64,000 nucleotides of DNA, from contig NZ_JASITA010000029.1 in NCBI RefSeq assembly GCF_030063415.1, positions 1 through 64,000 on the forward strand. Direction: 5' to 3'. The stretch's first letter is position 1; each line of letters begins with the position of its first letter. Made by a program: the position numbers and the translations under genes. This document shows, piece by piece, positions 7,596 through 16,255 of the stretch. The DNA is from Streptomyces sp. H27-C3 (GTDB lineage Bacteria > Actinomycetota > Actinomycetes > Streptomycetales > Streptomycetaceae). The notes under the pieces are model-generated. The model made no database searches and was not told the origin of the DNA. It saw nothing but the letters and a program-made list of their open reading frames with translations.

Positions 7596-8261
7596 CTAAG
7601 CCTTGTCCGCCCGCACCTTCGCCCCGGGCTTCCTCGCCCACGGCTTCCTCGTACCGGGCTTCCTCGCCCACGACTTCTTCGTGCCAGGCTTCTTCGCCCA
7701 CGGCTTCCTCGTACCAGGCTTACTCGTCCTCGGCTTCTCCCCGGGCCTCTTCTCCCCGGGCTTCTTCTCGCCCGGCTTCGTCTCGCCCCGCCGCGCCCGA
7801 GCGATCCGCCCCAGCCGCCGCCCGAGCAGCACATAACCGATCAACGCGCCCGTCGTGTTCAGGATCACGTCGTCGACGTCGAAGGCGCGGCCCGACACGA
7901 TCGCGCCCTGCGCCAGCTCCACAAGGATCATCACCACGACGGTGAAGGCGACCACCCGGATCAGCCGCAGTGAGCGCGGCACCAGGACCGGGAGCAGCAT
8001 GCCGAAGGGCATGCCGAGGACGATGTTGCCGCCGATCTGCTTGCAGGCCGCGAGGAACGTGTAGTCCTCCGCGTACTGCCGCAATGACGCACCAGGACGC
8101 AAGTTGGTGGTGACAAGGCTTTCGGAGGCGTGCGACGGGACGAGCGTCAGCCGCGCCAGGGCCGCCGAGAAAAGAACCAGACCAATAAATGCCAATGCCA
8201 CGGCGAGCGCCCGCAGCATGGCCTGACCCCACGTGGCACGAGTACCGGCTTCGGATGTCAT
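7596..8261 (-). CDS. VanZ-family membrane protein with Lys/Pro repeat tail
   Basis: The product is 221 residues from ATG 8261. It has a VanZ-like membrane domain with about four hydrophobic helices, including the conserved segments GNIVLGMPFGMLLP, ELAQGAIVSGRAFDVDDVILN and GALIGYVLLG. VanZ proteins are linked to teicoplanin tolerance, but most members have no known role. The last 60 residues are a basic repeat tail: five-residue KPGEK units followed by ten-residue units of the KPGTRKPWAK type, probably cytoplasmic and able to bind nucleic acid or anionic polymer. The start was chosen at the GGGGGAGG-preceded ATG; an upstream open extension has no homology. Confidence 0.8.
   Translation of the reverse strand: MTSEAGTRATWGQAMLRALAVALAFIGLVLFSAALARLTLVPSHASESLVTTNLRPGASLRQYAEDYTFLAACKQIGGNIVLGMPFGMLLPVLVPRSLRLIRVVAFTVVVMILVELAQGAIVSGRAFDVDDVILNTTGALIGYVLLGRRLGRIARARRGETKPGEKKPGEKRPGEKPRTSKPGTRKPWAKKPGTKKSWARKPGTRKPWARKPGAKVRADKA
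7618..7790. repeat. Degenerate 30-bp and 15-bp tandem repeats inside the VanZ gene
   Basis: Repeats of about 30 bp (TTCCTCGCCCACGGCTTCCT followed by CGTACCGGGC) and then 15 bp encode the Lys/Pro tail. Copies vary at third positions, so the repeat has been kept at the protein level. Confidence 0.7.
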
Positions 8262-8411
8262 GACCTCCCCCGTACCCCGCCCCGGCATGGTCACTCGGTG
8301 GGCACCCCAAGACGTATGCGGAACGCACGCGCGACCCGCATCGCACGCAGTACGGCACACTGGACGTTTGGCCGCTCAGGCCGAACCACCGCAGAAAGGG
8401 CCGAGGCGCGC

Positions 8412-10064
8412 GTGAATTCAGGACCCCTCATCGTCCAGAGCGACAAGACCCTCCTGCTGGAAGTCGAGCACGAGCAGTCCGGCGCCTGCCGCCGGGCCAT
8501 CGCGCCCTTCGCCGAGCTGGAGCGCGCGCCCGAGCACATCCACACCTACCGGCTTACCCCGCTCGGCCTGTGGAACGCACGCGCCGCGGGCCACGACGCC
8601 GAGCAGGTCATCGACGCGCTCGTCGAGTACTCCCGCTACCCCGTCCCGCACGCGCTCCTCGTCGACATCGCCGAGACCATGTCCCGCTACGGCCGCCTCA
8701 CCCTCTCCAAGCACCCCGTCCACGGCCTCGTCCTGACCTCCACCGACCGCCCCGTGCTGGAGGAGATCCTCCGCTCGAAGAAGGTCCAGCCGCTGGTCGG
8801 GACCCGGATCGACGGGGACACGGTCGTCGTCCACCCCTCCGAGCGCGGCCAGATCAAGCAGACGCTGCTCAAGCTGGGCTGGCCCGCCGAGGACCTCGCG
8901 GGTTACGTCGACGGGGAGGCCCACGACATCGCGCTGGCGGAGAACGGCTGGGCCCTGCGCCCGTACCAGCAGCAGGCCGTCGAGGGCTTCTGGCACGGCG
9001 GCTCCGGTGTGGTCGTGCTGCCCTGCGGCGCGGGCAAGACGCTGGTGGGCGCGGGCGCCATGGCGGTCGCCAAGGCCACCACCCTGATCCTGGTCACCAA
9101 CACCGTCTCGGCCCGCCAGTGGAAGCACGAGCTGGTCAAGCGGACGTCGCTGACCGAGGAGGAGATCGGCGAGTACAGCGGTACGCGCAAGGAGATCCGC
9201 CCGGTGACCATCGCGACGTACCAGGTCCTCACGACGAAGCGCAAGGGCGTCTACGCGCACCTGGAGCTCTTCGACTCGCGCGACTGGGGCCTGATCATCT
9301 ACGACGAGGTGCACCTGCTGCCCGCGCCCGTCTTCAAGTTCACCGCGGACCTCCAGGCGCGCCGCCGGCTCGGCCTGACCGCGACGCTCGTGCGTGAGGA
9401 CGGCCGCGAGTCGGACGTCTTCTCGCTCATCGGGCCGAAGCGGTTCGACGCGCCGTGGAAGGAGATCGAGGCGCAGGGCTACATCGCGCCCGCCGACTGC
9501 GTCGAGGTCCGCGTCAATCTGACGGAGAGCGAGCGGCTCGCGTACGCGACGGCCGAGCCCGAGGAGAAGTACCGCTTCTGCGCGACGACCGCGACGAAGC
9601 GGAAGGTGACGGAGGCGCTGGTCGCCAAGCACGCGGGCGAGCAGACGCTGGTCATCGGCCAGTACATCGACCAGCTCGACGAGCTGGGTGAGCATCTGGA
9701 CGCCCCGGTCATCAAGGGCGAGACGTCCAACGCGCAGCGCGAGAAGCTCTTCGAGGCGTTCCGGCAGGGCGAGATCAGTGTGCTCGTGGTGTCGAAGGTC
9801 GCGAACTTCTCGATCGACCTGCCGGAGGCGACGGTCGCCATCCAGGTGTCGGGCACGTTCGGCTCCCGGCAGGAGGAGGCGCAGCGCCTCGGCCGGGTGC
9901 TGCGGCCGAAGGCGGACGGGCACGAGGCGCGCTTCTACTCGGTGGTCGCGCGCGACACCATCGACCAGGACTTCGCGGCCCACCGCCAGCGCTTCCTGGC
10001 CGAGCAGGGCTACGCGTACCGCATCGTGGACGCGGACGAACTGATGGCGGACGGCGGCAAATAA
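8412..10064 (+). CDS. XPB-type DNA repair helicase
   Basis: The product is 550 residues from GTG 8412. It is a superfamily 2 helicase of the XPB/Rad25 family: an N-terminal damage-recognition-like domain, Walker A PCGAGKT around residue 210, DEVH box (YDEVHLLPAP), motif III LTATLVREDG, and C-terminal motif VI RQEEAQRLGRVLRPK. XPB proteins unwind DNA in repair and transcription. Prokaryotic copies are frequent in actinobacteria, where their exact role is unsettled. The N-terminal 90 residues resemble part of the helicase-associated protein upstream (both contain a YLI/VDIAETMSRYG-like segment), supporting a functional pair. The longer upstream frame was rejected because homology begins at NSGPLIVQSDKT. 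Confidence 0.9.
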   Translation: MNSGPLIVQSDKTLLLEVEHEQSGACRRAIAPFAELERAPEHIHTYRLTPLGLWNARAAGHDAEQVIDALVEYSRYPVPHALLVDIAETMSRYGRLTLSKHPVHGLVLTSTDRPVLEEILRSKKVQPLVGTRIDGDTVVVHPSERGQIKQTLLKLGWPAEDLAGYVDGEAHDIALAENGWALRPYQQQAVEGFWHGGSGVVVLPCGAGKTLVGAGAMAVAKATTLILVTNTVSARQWKHELVKRTSLTEEEIGEYSGTRKEIRPVTIATYQVLTTKRKGVYAHLELFDSRDWGLIIYDEVHLLPAPVFKFTADLQARRRLGLTATLVREDGRESDVFSLIGPKRFDAPWKEIEAQGYIAPADCVEVRVNLTESERLAYATAEPEEKYRFCATTATKRKVTEALVAKHAGEQTLVIGQYIDQLDELGEHLDAPVIKGETSNAQREKLFEAFRQGEISVLVVSKVANFSIDLPEATVAIQVSGTFGSRQEEAQRLGRVLRPKADGHEARFYSVVARDTIDQDFAAHRQRFLAEQGYAYRIVDADELMADGGK

Positions 10065-10106
10065 CCCCCCGCGGCCCGCCTCCGCCGGAGCCCGGCGCGG
10101 GGCCGG

Positions 10107-11336
10107 TCAGTCGTTTCTGCCCGTGCCCGGCGTACGGCTCAGCGGGGCCGCCTTCGGCGCGGTGCGCGGGGACGGCAGGTCCGCGGCCGGCACTGCCCGA
10201 CCGGTCCGCAGCCGCCAGGCCGCGTACGCCAGCAGCGCGCACGCCACCAGCGCGTACGGCGAGGCCGGCACCTGCTGCCACCACGCCAGCCGCAGATCGA
10301 GCTCCCCCTGGTGCGGCACCAGCCACAGGCTGCGCCCCAGGAACACCGCTGCCACCGCCGCGGCGATCCGGCCCCGGCCCTCCGCGATCAGCACGGCGAT
10401 CAGCGGCACGCACCACACCCAGTGGTGCGACCAGCTGATCGGCGAGACGAGCAGCGCCGTCGCCGCGGTGGCCAGCACGCCCCAGGTCTCGCACCCCGCC
10501 CCGACCGCCGCGCGGCGCGCGATCCAGAGCCCGGCGACGCCGGTGAGCACCGCGGCGGCCAGCCATACGGCGCCGGGCTCCTCGGTGTGCAGCACGCGCG
10601 CGAGCAGGCCCTGGAGCGACTGATTGTCGACGATCCACGCCTTGCCGACCCGCCCCGTCTCGAAGATCCGCCGGGTCCAGAAGTCGATGCTGGCCGTCGG
10701 CAGTACGAGCGCCCCGAGCAGCACCGTGCCGATGAACGAGGCGAGCGCGGTGAGCCCGGCCCGTACCCGCCCGGTGAGCAGCAGATAGACGATGAAGATC
10801 GCGGGGGTGAGCTTGACGCCCGCCGCGATGCCGAGGCCGAAACCCTTGCCGATGGCGTCGTCCGTACGGGAGAGGTCCCACAGGACGAGGCAGACGAGGA
10901 CGAGGTTGATCTGCCCGAAAAGGATGGTCTGGAAGACGGGTTCGAGCCACAGACCCACGGCGGTGCCCGCGAGAACGAGCGCGGGCCGGGCCGGGAGCCG
11001 GGCGAACCGGCAGGAGAGATGAACCAGCAGCGCGAGGAGCGCGGCGTTGCCCACGGCGAAGACGACCTTGAGGGCGCCGAGCGGCAGCCAGGTCGTCGGT
11101 ACGAAGAGGATCGCGGCGAACGGCGGGTAGGTGGCGGGCAGTTGCCACTCGGTGACCGTGAAGCCGTACAGATCGGTGCCGTTCGCGACGGCTGCGCCTT
11201 CCGCCCGGTACACGAGCGTGTCGGCCATGGGGATGTGCTGCACCAGGCAGAGCGCCGTCAGCGCGACCAGCGACACGACGAGCGCAATGCCCGAGACGGC
11301 CGTCGAACGGGGGGACATCACGCTGCTGTCTTCCAC
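10107..11336 (-). CDS. Glycosyltransferase family 87 (DUF2029) membrane protein
   Basis: The product is about 409 residues with 9-11 predicted transmembrane helices and the GT-C signature of GT87 enzymes: an early acidic loop after helix 1 (LVYRAEG, TDLYGFT), then the motifs ATYPPFAAILF and SWSHHWVW. GT87 members are polyprenyl-phosphate-dependent alpha-mannosyltransferases of the actinobacterial envelope (PimE relatives). The acceptor here is unknown. GTG 11336 and ATG 11318 are both possible starts, neither with a strong ribosome site. Its stop is 43 bp from the convergent XPB gene. Confidence 0.8.
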   Translation of the reverse strand: MEDSSVMSPRSTAVSGIALVVSLVALTALCLVQHIPMADTLVYRAEGAAVANGTDLYGFTVTEWQLPATYPPFAAILFVPTTWLPLGALKVVFAVGNAALLALLVHLSCRFARLPARPALVLAGTAVGLWLEPVFQTILFGQINLVLVCLVLWDLSRTDDAIGKGFGLGIAAGVKLTPAIFIVYLLLTGRVRAGLTALASFIGTVLLGALVLPTASIDFWTRRIFETGRVGKAWIVDNQSLQGLLARVLHTEEPGAVWLAAAVLTGVAGLWIARRAAVGAGCETWGVLATAATALLVSPISWSHHWVWCVPLIAVLIAEGRGRIAAAVAAVFLGRSLWLVPHQGELDLRLAWWQQVPASPYALVACALLAYAAWRLRTGRAVPAADLPSPRTAPKAAPLSRTPGTGRND

Positions 11337-11432
11337 GGCCGCGACCCTAGTGGATCAGCGAGGGGGTCCCGGCAAACCAGATGGTCGGACGGCCGGTACC
11401 GCACGCGTCGGGCGTGCGTGTCGGCGTATGCC

Positions 11433-11633
11433 TCAGTGGCGCTTCACGCCTGCCTCCTCCGCGTACTCCCCGAGCACGGCCACGCTGAACGCGGCGCTCG
11501 CGAAGACCTTGACGGCGCGCAGGGCGGTGCCGATCGGGTGAGGGTGGCGGCCGGTCGCGCCGAGGGCGGTCGCGCCCGTGAGGGGGCGGCTGCGGCGGAC
11601 CGAGGGACCTGGGGTGAACGTCGCTGTACTCAT
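11433..11633 (-). CDS. Small conserved hypothetical protein
   Basis: A 66-residue frame starts at ATG 11633 with GGAG just upstream. The N-terminus is Thr/Pro/Arg rich and the C-terminal half is hydrophobic to amphipathic (TALRAVKVFASAAFSVAVLG), possibly membrane-associated. I do not recognise a family. Codon use is typical of a streptomycete gene. It is divergent from helD, so the 300 bp between them holds both promoters. Confidence 0.55.
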   Translation of the reverse strand: MSTATFTPGPSVRRSRPLTGATALGATGRHPHPIGTALRAVKVFASAAFSVAVLGEYAEEAGVKRH

Positions 11634-11944
11634 GTCTCCATCATGGTTTTCGGGTCGGCGGACCACATCGCTCCGCAGTCGGAACTCACGCACACCCCGG
11701 CTCCCCCTGGGGTCGTACGCCTACCCTGAGACCCGTCTCCGGGCCGCTCCTCCTGGATTAATCGTTCGCCCGCCCGCAGCCCCGCGACTACAATCCTCGG
11801 TCTGCCGCCTCCCTTCGTGGAGCGCCACCGCCCGGACGGAAACCGGGCGGCAGCCATGCCGTGACCCACCGCCGACCGGACCACCGCGCCCCCGCGCCAC
11901 TCGGGCCGCGGCCCGCAGGCCTGCGTACCACCGGAGGCAACACC

Positions 11945-14053
11945 GTGCCCGCGCACGAATCCGACCCCAGCTCTGCCCTCGACGCCCGCGAGCCACTGGA
12001 CGCCGTCGACCCCCTCGCTCGCGAGCGCGCCCACCTCACGTCATCGCGGAGCGCGCTGCGGGCCATGCGCGAGGACGTCAAGTCCCTCGACATCCGTGAC
12101 GTCACCGCGAACTGGGTGAACGCCGCCGTTCTCGGCGCGCAGATCGAGGAGCGCATCAGGGCCCTCGCCGACCTCTCGCACACCCCACTGTTCTTCGGCC
12201 GCCTCGACTATCTGCACGTGGTCGGCTCGGACCAAGCCGAGGGCGCGGAGGGCGAGCGCTTCTACATCGGCCGTCGGCATGTGCACGACGCCGACGGCGA
12301 CCCGATGGTCATCGACTGGCGCGCGCCCGTCTCGCAGCCCTTCTACCGGGCTTCGAAGAAGGACCCGCTCGACGTCGGGCTGCGCCGCCGCTTCGGTTAC
12401 ACCGGCGGTGAGCTCACGGCGTACGAGGACGAGCATCTGTCCGATCCCACCGAGGCCACGCGCACCAGCAAGCTGCTCCAGGCGGAGATCGAGCGGCCGC
12501 GCGTCGGCCCGATGCGGGACATCGTCGCGACGATCCAGCCCGAGCAGGACGAGATCGTACGGTCCGGGCTCGGCGGCACGGTCTGTGTGCAGGGCGGCCC
12601 CGGCACCGGGAAGACGGCGGTGGGCCTGCACCGTGTCGCGTACCTCCTCTACGCGCACCGCGAGCGGCTCGCCCGGACCGGCACGCTCGTCATCGGGCCG
12701 AACAAGTCGTTCCTGCACTACATCGAGCAGGTGCTGCCCGCGCTCGGTGAGCTGGAGGTGAAACAGGCGACCGTCGACGACCTCGTGGCACGCGTCGCGC
12801 AGGTGGAGGTGCGGGGCACCGACGAGGCCGACGCGGCGATCATCAAGGGCGACGCGCGGATGGCGGAGGTGCTGCGGCGGGCGGTCCGTTCGCACGTCAC
12901 GATGCCCACCGAGCCGGTCATGGTGGTGCGCGGGTCGCGGCGCTGGCGGATCCCGGCGCACGAACTCGAAGAGACCGTACGGGAGTTGCTGGACCGGGAC
13001 ATCCGGTACGGAGCGGCGCACGACGCACTGCCGCAGCGCATCGCGCACGCGGTGCTGGTGCGCATGGAAGAGTCGGGCGAGGCGCCGGACGACCGGGTGC
13101 AGGACGCGGTGGCCCGCGACCCGGCGGTGAAGGCGGCCGTCAAGGCGGTCTGGCCGGCGGTGGATCCGGCGAAGCTGGTCCTGCGTCTGCTGTCCGACAC
13201 GGATTTCCTGGCGGAACAGGCGAAAGGCGTTCTCTCGCCCCAGGAGCAGGAGACGATCCGCTGGGCGAAGCCGGTGCGGAGTGTGAAGTCGGCTAAGTGG
13301 TCGGCGGCGGACACGGTGCTCATCGATGAGGCGTCGGACCTGGTCTCCCGTACGCCCTCGCTGGGCCATGTCGTGCTCGACGAGGCGCAGGACCTCTCGC
13401 CCATGCAGTACCGGGCGGTGGGGCGGCGCTGCACGACGGGCTCGGCGACGGTCCTCGGCGACCTGGCGCAGGGCACGACGCCGTGGGCCACGGCGAGCTG
13501 GCCCGAGGCGCTGCGGCACCTGGGCAAGGCGGATGCGGTGATCGAGGAGCTGACGGCCGGTTTCCGCGTACCGCGCGACGTCATCGCGTACGCGTCGCTG
13601 CTCCTCCCGGCGATCTCGCCGGGCCTGGCCCCGGTCTCGTCGGTACGGGAGAGCCCCGGCTCACTGGCGGTCGTCCCGGTCGACGACGCGGAGAAACTGC
13701 CCCTGGCGGTCGTGGCTGCCTGCGAGGACTCACTGCGCCACGAGGGCTCGATCGGCCTCATCGCGGCCGACTCCCGCATCCCGGGCCTGGCGGCGGCGCT
13801 GACGGCGGCGGGCCACGCGTACCTCTCCCCGGGAGAGGAGACAACGGCGGACGCCCGCCTGACCCTGGTCCCGGCGTCGCTGGCCAAGGGCCTGGAGTAC
13901 GACTACGTGGTCCTGGACGAGCCGGCCGCGGTGGTCGCGGCGGAGCCCGACGAACGAACGGGCCTGCGCCGGCTGTACGTGTCCCTGACCCGAGCGGTAT
14001 CGGGCCTGACAATCCTGCACACGCGGCCACTGCCGGGGGCGCTGGGCTCGTAG
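11945..14053 (+). CDS. helD: HelD, RNA-polymerase-recycling helicase-like ATPase
   Basis: The product is 702 residues from GTG 11945, with GGAGG seven bases upstream. It is a superfamily 1 UvrD/Rep-like ATPase of the HelD family. Walker A is GGPGTGKTAVG (near residue 220) and motif II is VVLDEAQDLSPMQYR. Motif III is GDLAQGT and motif VI is LYVSLTRAVSGL. The N-terminus (ERAHLTSSRSALRAMRED) forms the coiled-coil-like arm expected to enter the RNA polymerase channel. HelD removes stalled RNA polymerase from DNA and in some actinobacteria protects against rifamycins. No rifamycin-associated element was seen upstream. Confidence 0.9.
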   Translation: MPAHESDPSSALDAREPLDAVDPLARERAHLTSSRSALRAMREDVKSLDIRDVTANWVNAAVLGAQIEERIRALADLSHTPLFFGRLDYLHVVGSDQAEGAEGERFYIGRRHVHDADGDPMVIDWRAPVSQPFYRASKKDPLDVGLRRRFGYTGGELTAYEDEHLSDPTEATRTSKLLQAEIERPRVGPMRDIVATIQPEQDEIVRSGLGGTVCVQGGPGTGKTAVGLHRVAYLLYAHRERLARTGTLVIGPNKSFLHYIEQVLPALGELEVKQATVDDLVARVAQVEVRGTDEADAAIIKGDARMAEVLRRAVRSHVTMPTEPVMVVRGSRRWRIPAHELEETVRELLDRDIRYGAAHDALPQRIAHAVLVRMEESGEAPDDRVQDAVARDPAVKAAVKAVWPAVDPAKLVLRLLSDTDFLAEQAKGVLSPQEQETIRWAKPVRSVKSAKWSAADTVLIDEASDLVSRTPSLGHVVLDEAQDLSPMQYRAVGRRCTTGSATVLGDLAQGTTPWATASWPEALRHLGKADAVIEELTAGFRVPRDVIAYASLLLPAISPGLAPVSSVRESPGSLAVVPVDDAEKLPLAVVAACEDSLRHEGSIGLIAADSRIPGLAAALTAAGHAYLSPGEETTADARLTLVPASLAKGLEYDYVVLDEPAAVVAAEPDERTGLRRLYVSLTRAVSGLTILHTRPLPGALGS

Positions 14054-14287
14054 CCCCGGGGCGGGATTGGTACGCCGGGTACGCCGGACGGCACCCTGCC
14101 CGAGTGCTACCGGAACGCGCCCCTCTCCTCTCCAGGTCTCCGTACCGGACGACCCGGAGCGCCTGGCCTGTCCCCGCACCCGCGACCCGGCACACCCGCA
14201 CCCAGGTCCCGCCGCACGCACCCACGACCCGGCACTCCCGCCCGCGAGCCCCGCCACTCCCGCACCCCCCGCCGGAGGCGCCCCGCG

Positions 14288-14983
14288 TTACGCGTCGAGC
14301 CGCTCCCGCCACTCCCGGACCGCCGCCGCGCCCACCGGCTCCGACCAGCCGCCCGGCCGGGCCGCGCCGCCGATGTGGAACGCCGTGATTCCCGCCGCCC
14401 GTAGCTCCGGCACATGTTCGAGCCGCAGCCCGCCGCCGACCAGGATCCGCGGCGCGTAACCAGGCGCGCCCCGCGACGACGCCGCCGCCTCGGCGCGCAG
14501 CGTCGGCAGTCCCGCGTCGACGCCATCCGCCGAGCCCGCGGTCAGGTAGGTGTCGAGGCCGGGCAGCTCCGCGAGCTGTTTGCGGGCCGCGTCGCGGTCG
14601 GCTGCGCGGTCGATCGCCCGGTGGAACGTCCACGGGCATCCTTCGATCTCCGCGACGACCCGCTCGACGGCGACCAGGTCGGGGCTGCCGTCCGGGTCCA
14701 GGAACCCGAGGACGAACTCGTCCGCCCCCTCTGCCCGCATACCGCGCGCGGCCTCCACCAGCGCGTCCACGTCCCCCGCGGCGAACCCGTCGGCGAGCCG
14801 CAGCATCACCCGTAGCCGGATGTCCACGGCCGCCCGGATCCGCCCGAAGGTCTCGCGGGACGGGGTCAGGCCGTCCGCCGCCATGTCGGTGATCAGCTCC
14901 AGGCGGTCAGCCCCTCCGGACTGGGCCGCGACCGCGTCCCGCGCGTCGAGAGCGATCACTTCCAGGACTGCACGGTTGATCAT
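14288..14983 (-). CDS. cutC: CutC-family protein
   Basis: The product is 231 residues, the usual length for the CutC family of TIM-barrel proteins. Family segments are LEVIALDARDAVAAQSGGADRLEL at the N-terminus, then RVMLR, EFVLGFLDPDG, PWTFHRAIDRA, and AFHIGGAARP at the C-terminus. CutC was linked to copper tolerance in E. coli, but its biochemical role is unsettled. The start was set at ATG 14983 (MINRAVLEVIAL) because homology begins there; the upstream extension is not conserved in type. It is next to the copper genes, which favours a metal role, yet a DasR-like site upstream suggests aminosugar control. Confidence 0.85.
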   Translation of the reverse strand: MINRAVLEVIALDARDAVAAQSGGADRLELITDMAADGLTPSRETFGRIRAAVDIRLRVMLRLADGFAAGDVDALVEAARGMRAEGADEFVLGFLDPDGSPDLVAVERVVAEIEGCPWTFHRAIDRAADRDAARKQLAELPGLDTYLTAGSADGVDAGLPTLRAEAAASSRGAPGYAPRILVGGGLRLEHVPELRAAGITAFHIGGAARPGGWSEPVGAAAVREWRERLDA

Positions 14984-15017
14984 GTGACCCCATCCTTGAC
15001 TCTCCAAGAAGACCTCT

Positions 15018-15033
15018 ACAGGTCTAGTCCAAT
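15018..15033. promoter_or_regulatory. DasR-like operator (dre) upstream of cutC
   Basis: ACAGGTCTAGTCCAAT matches 13 of 16 positions of the DasR site ACTGGTCTAGACCACT, including the TCTAG core. It lies 35 bp before the cutC start. DasR is the GlcNAc-responsive GntR-type repressor of streptomycetes. Confidence 0.55.
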
Positions 15034-15090
15034 AGCCAGCGTACGGGGCGCACCCCCACCTGCGCATCAGAGCACAGACGGCGCGTCGGG

Positions 15091-16068
15091 TCAGTGGGCG
15101 TGGTCGCCACTCTCACCCTTCTCCGCCTTGTCCGTCTCATTCGCCTTGCCCGGCTCGGCCGCGCCACCCGCATTCACCGTGAAGGCCGCAGTCCGCACCT
15201 TGCCCTCGTGCTGGAAGTCGAGGAAGAGCCGGTACGCACCGGAGCTCGGCGCCGTCGCCGTGAAGGACACCTCGGGGCCCGCCTTGGTGACACCGTCGCC
15301 CGGCTCGCCGTTCGGGTGGACGTGCAGGTACGCGAGGTCACCGGAGCGCAGGGCGACCAGGTGCCCGTACGCACCCAGGTAGGGCTGGAGGTCGGTGACG
15401 GCCTTGCCGTCCTTGGCCACGGACAGCTTGAGCTCCCGTGCCGCACCGGGGCGCAGCCCGCCCGCGAGGGTGACCTCGTAACCGTCCACCTCGGCGGTGG
15501 CCTTCACCGGAGGCAGCCCGGCGGGCTCGGAGTCGCCTCCCACGGCCAGGTCGGCACCGAGCGTCACCCCCTCGGCGCCCTGCTTCGCGGGCTTGAAGTC
15601 GGCGAAGACCCGGTAGCCGCCGGCGGCAGGCAGTTCGGCGGGCGTGCTCCAGGTGCCGTCTGCGGCGCGCGTCGGGTGCAGGTGGCGGTAGACGGTGAGG
15701 TCGCGCGAGGCGACGATGAAGTGCAGCTCCTTGCCGTGCTCGCGCTGGTACGCCGTGACGTTGCGGCCGCTCTTGTCCTTGATGGAGAAGCGCAGTTCGG
15801 TACGGTCACCGGCCTCAATGCGCGGGGTTTCGAGGGCCAGCGCGTAACCGCCCTCGGCGACCTGGAGGCCGCCCGGGGTCTCGGGGGCGGCCGCGTCCGC
15901 CTTCTCCGCAGCCCCCTCCCCCGGCTTCGACCCCTCGTGCTCGCCGTGCTCCGCCGCAGGCCGCTCCTTCGCGACCACGGGGCCGATCCCTTGGCCCACT
16001 CCGTACGCGGTGCCGAACGTGGCGGCGAGCGCGGTGGCGAAGGCGGCGATCTTCACTCCGGTGTTCAT
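15091..16068 (-). CDS. Secreted copper-locus protein (extracellular, His-rich ends)
   Basis: The product is 325 residues from ATG 16068 (GAGGAG six bases upstream). A signal-anchor or Sec signal (KIAAFATALAATFGTAYGVG) opens the protein, followed by a His/Glu-rich linker (EHGEHEGS) and two similar beta-rich domains. Each domain carries a His-rich segment: LTVYRHLHPTRAADG and LAYLHVHPNGE. The C-terminus ends GDHAH. This repeated HxHP motif is typical of secreted proteins encoded beside actinobacterial CopA. A role in extracytoplasmic copper binding or delivery is inferred. It is divergent from copA, with one CsoR-type palindrome near each start. Confidence 0.75.
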   Translation of the reverse strand: MNTGVKIAAFATALAATFGTAYGVGQGIGPVVAKERPAAEHGEHEGSKPGEGAAEKADAAAPETPGGLQVAEGGYALALETPRIEAGDRTELRFSIKDKSGRNVTAYQREHGKELHFIVASRDLTVYRHLHPTRAADGTWSTPAELPAAGGYRVFADFKPAKQGAEGVTLGADLAVGGDSEPAGLPPVKATAEVDGYEVTLAGGLRPGAARELKLSVAKDGKAVTDLQPYLGAYGHLVALRSGDLAYLHVHPNGEPGDGVTKAGPEVSFTATAPSSGAYRLFLDFQHEGKVRTAAFTVNAGGAAEPGKANETDKAEKGESGDHAH

Positions 16069-16128
16069 GACGGTCTCCTCGGGTGGGCGATGAGCCTCTG
16101 GGCGATGGGCCTCTCGTACACTCTGAAA

Positions 16129-16147
16129 GATACCCCCCCAGGGTATC
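16129..16147. promoter_or_regulatory. CsoR-type operator for the secreted copper protein
   Basis: GATACCCCCCCAGGGTATC is a near-perfect palindrome of the ATACCCC-GGGGTAT type bound by streptomycete CsoR. It is 61 bp upstream of the minus-strand start at 16068. Confidence 0.75.
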
Positions 16148-16210
16148 GCGTCAAGTCCGTTCCGACACTTGCGCCGGATAGGGAGGGGGGGTATATATGG
16201 ACCCATCGAG

Positions 16211-16229
16211 AATACCCCCTAGGGGTATT
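16211..16229. promoter_or_regulatory. CsoR-type operator for copA
   Basis: AATACCCCCTAGGGGTATT is nearly perfectly palindromic and lies 27 bp before the copA GTG. The csoR gene itself follows copA. Confidence 0.8.
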
Positions 16230-16255
16230 AATCGACTGCAACCCGAGGAGCAGAC

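Noticed and set aside
7738..7836. Short plus-strand frame in the VanZ repeat region
   Set aside because: It only mirrors the repeat DNA of the VanZ tail.
11640..11944. Rifamycin-associated element before helD
   Set aside because: No sequence resembling the conserved element was seen in the upstream region.
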